NCBI RefSeq assembly: GCF_012273015.1
Contig: NZ_CP050954.1
Location: 3,202,001 to 3,266,000, forward strand
Source of the DNA: Hymenobacter sp. BT18
Lineage (GTDB): Bacteria > Bacteroidota > Bacteroidia > Cytophagales > Hymenobacteraceae
Reading direction: 5' to 3'
Length of the DNA stretch: 64,000 nucleotides
Positions within the stretch are counted from its first letter, which is position 1. Each line of letters starts with the position of its first letter. This document shows, in pieces, positions 63,303-64,000 of the stretch. The translations under genes and the position numbers were made by a program. The notes under the pieces were generated by a model, which was not told the DNA's origin, did no database searches, and was given only the letters and a program-made list of their open reading frames with translations.

Positions 63303-64000
63303 TCAGGGCTGCTGAAAAAGCCGGATGGTGTAGTCGAGCAGGTCGGGGCCACCCACGGCGCCGTGCCCGGGTACTACCACCTGCACGGTGGGGTAAGCCT
63401 GCTTTACCCGGGCCACCGTGGCGGGCCACGCCGGCACGTTGGCATCGGCCAGGTTGCCCTTGCCCGCCTGCAGCTCCTTGATCAGGCAGCCGCCAAACAG
63501 TACTTCGTCGGCGGGGAAATAGCCGACCACATTGTCGCGGGTGTGGCCTTCCCCAAAAAAGGTGACGTACACCCGGGCCGTGCCTACCTTGAGGGTGAGG
63601 CGGCCGTTGAAGCCGCGCTGGGGCACGTGGAACTGGTGCTGCCGGGCGTAGGCAATAGTCTTTTTGTGGGCGTAGGAGGGAATGTGCTGACGCTTAAACT
63701 CGGGGAGGCCGCCCACGCAGTCTTCGTGAAAGTGGGTGGGCACCACGGCCTTCACCCGGCAGTGCAGCTCCCCGTTTATCCAGGCAAGTAGCTCCCGGGC
63801 CTCCGGGTCGCCGGTGGGCGTATCGAATACTACGGACTCTTCGCCGCTTTTCACCACCAGGCCGTTGCAGGGCACTTTGCCAAAGGTCTGGGTTTGCAGA
63901 AAAGAGGTATGCACGTAGCTGTTGGGCGCTACCTGCGTGATGGTCAGGGTGGCGGACTGGTAGACTATTTTTTCGGAGCCGGAAGCCCGGGGCAGGTGAG
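63303..64000 (-). CDS. bla: Subclass B1-type metallo-beta-lactamase (5' end cut by the window)
   Basis: The frame stays open to the last base of the window, so the signal peptide lies beyond it; 231 residues or so are visible. All six zinc ligands of subclass B1 are present: THFHEDCVGG (His, His, Asp), GEGHTRDNVV (His), LFGGCLIKE (Cys) and VVPGHGAVGG (His). The GNLADANVPAWP block between the Cys and last His is shared with CcrA, BlaB and IMP enzymes, and VAPNSYVHTSF is the usual strand before the active-site loop. Hydrolysis of beta-lactams including carbapenems is the family function; activity is not shown by sequence alone. A GTG at 63914 is inside the domain and is not the start. Confidence 0.88.
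   Translation of the reverse strand, partial: HLPRASGSEKIVYQSATLTITQVAPNSYVHTSFLQTQTFGKVPCNGLVVKSGEESVVFDTPTGDPEARELLAWINGELHCRVKAVVPTHFHEDCVGGLPEFKRQHIPSYAHKKTIAYARQHQFHVPQRGFNGRLTLKVGTARVYVTFFGEGHTRDNVVGYFPADEVLFGGCLIKELQAGKGNLADANVPAWPATVARVKQAYPTVQVVVPGHGAVGGPDLLDYTIRLFQQP

Overview
The window reads as chromosomal DNA of a GC-rich Bacteroidota, most like Hymenobacter or a close relative in the Cytophagales. The pointers are a C-terminal type IX secretion (T9SS) sorting domain, exact copies of the Bacteroidota -7 promoter box TAnnTTTG, a short NuoG, a fused urease gamma/beta subunit, and families of intergenic palindromes. I see no rRNA, tRNA, insertion sequence, prophage or CRISPR array.

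Layout. 1-7716 is the 3' part of a giant modular T9SS-exported protein. 7822-9638 holds a MaoC hydratase, a 21-bp minisatellite, an ECF sigma factor and a small membrane protein. 9862-18322 (minus strand) is the complex I operon nuoABCDEFGHIJ, which stops at nuoJ with a 26-bp perfect-stem terminator; nuoKLMN are not here. 18488-24665 carries proline catabolism (pruA), a dNMP-kinase-like protein, a HAD nucleotidase, a thioredoxin-like ferredoxin, an ArsR regulator and small envelope proteins. 24832-26205 is a type II NADH dehydrogenase.

26457-45616 is a nitrogen-assimilation island. A nickel permease, urease (ureAB fusion, ureC) and accessory genes ureF and ureG are followed by an AT-rich control region and an assimilatory nitrate/nitrite run: nirB, nirD, outer-membrane porin, NarK, a nitrate reductase fused to its own diaphorase, a rubredoxin-tailed sulfite-reductase-like protein, and two siroheme genes. 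DUF4202 and ureD lie beyond on the minus strand. The logic is that urea and nitrate both yield ammonium, siroheme feeds NirB, and UreD/F/G mature urease with nickel imported by the permease. No ureE is present.

45723-58883 contains a lipoprotein, KDPG aldolase, a PH-domain protein, an M1 metallopeptidase, a HupE/UreJ membrane protein, a tandem family of small unrecognised envelope proteins (four copies of one domain in three genes), TsaC/Sua5, a methyltransferase and ClpB. 59030-60699 is an AT-rich two-gene island (DUF262 plus HEPN) that looks acquired and defence-like. The right end has a helical protein of unknown role, a second 21-bp minisatellite, a DUF808 membrane protein and, cut by the window edge, a subclass B1-type metallo-beta-lactamase.

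Two repeat classes thread the window. One is a REP-like palindrome of about 90 bp (four full copies, two halves). The other is a set of operon-internal hairpins, each built from its own short iterated word.
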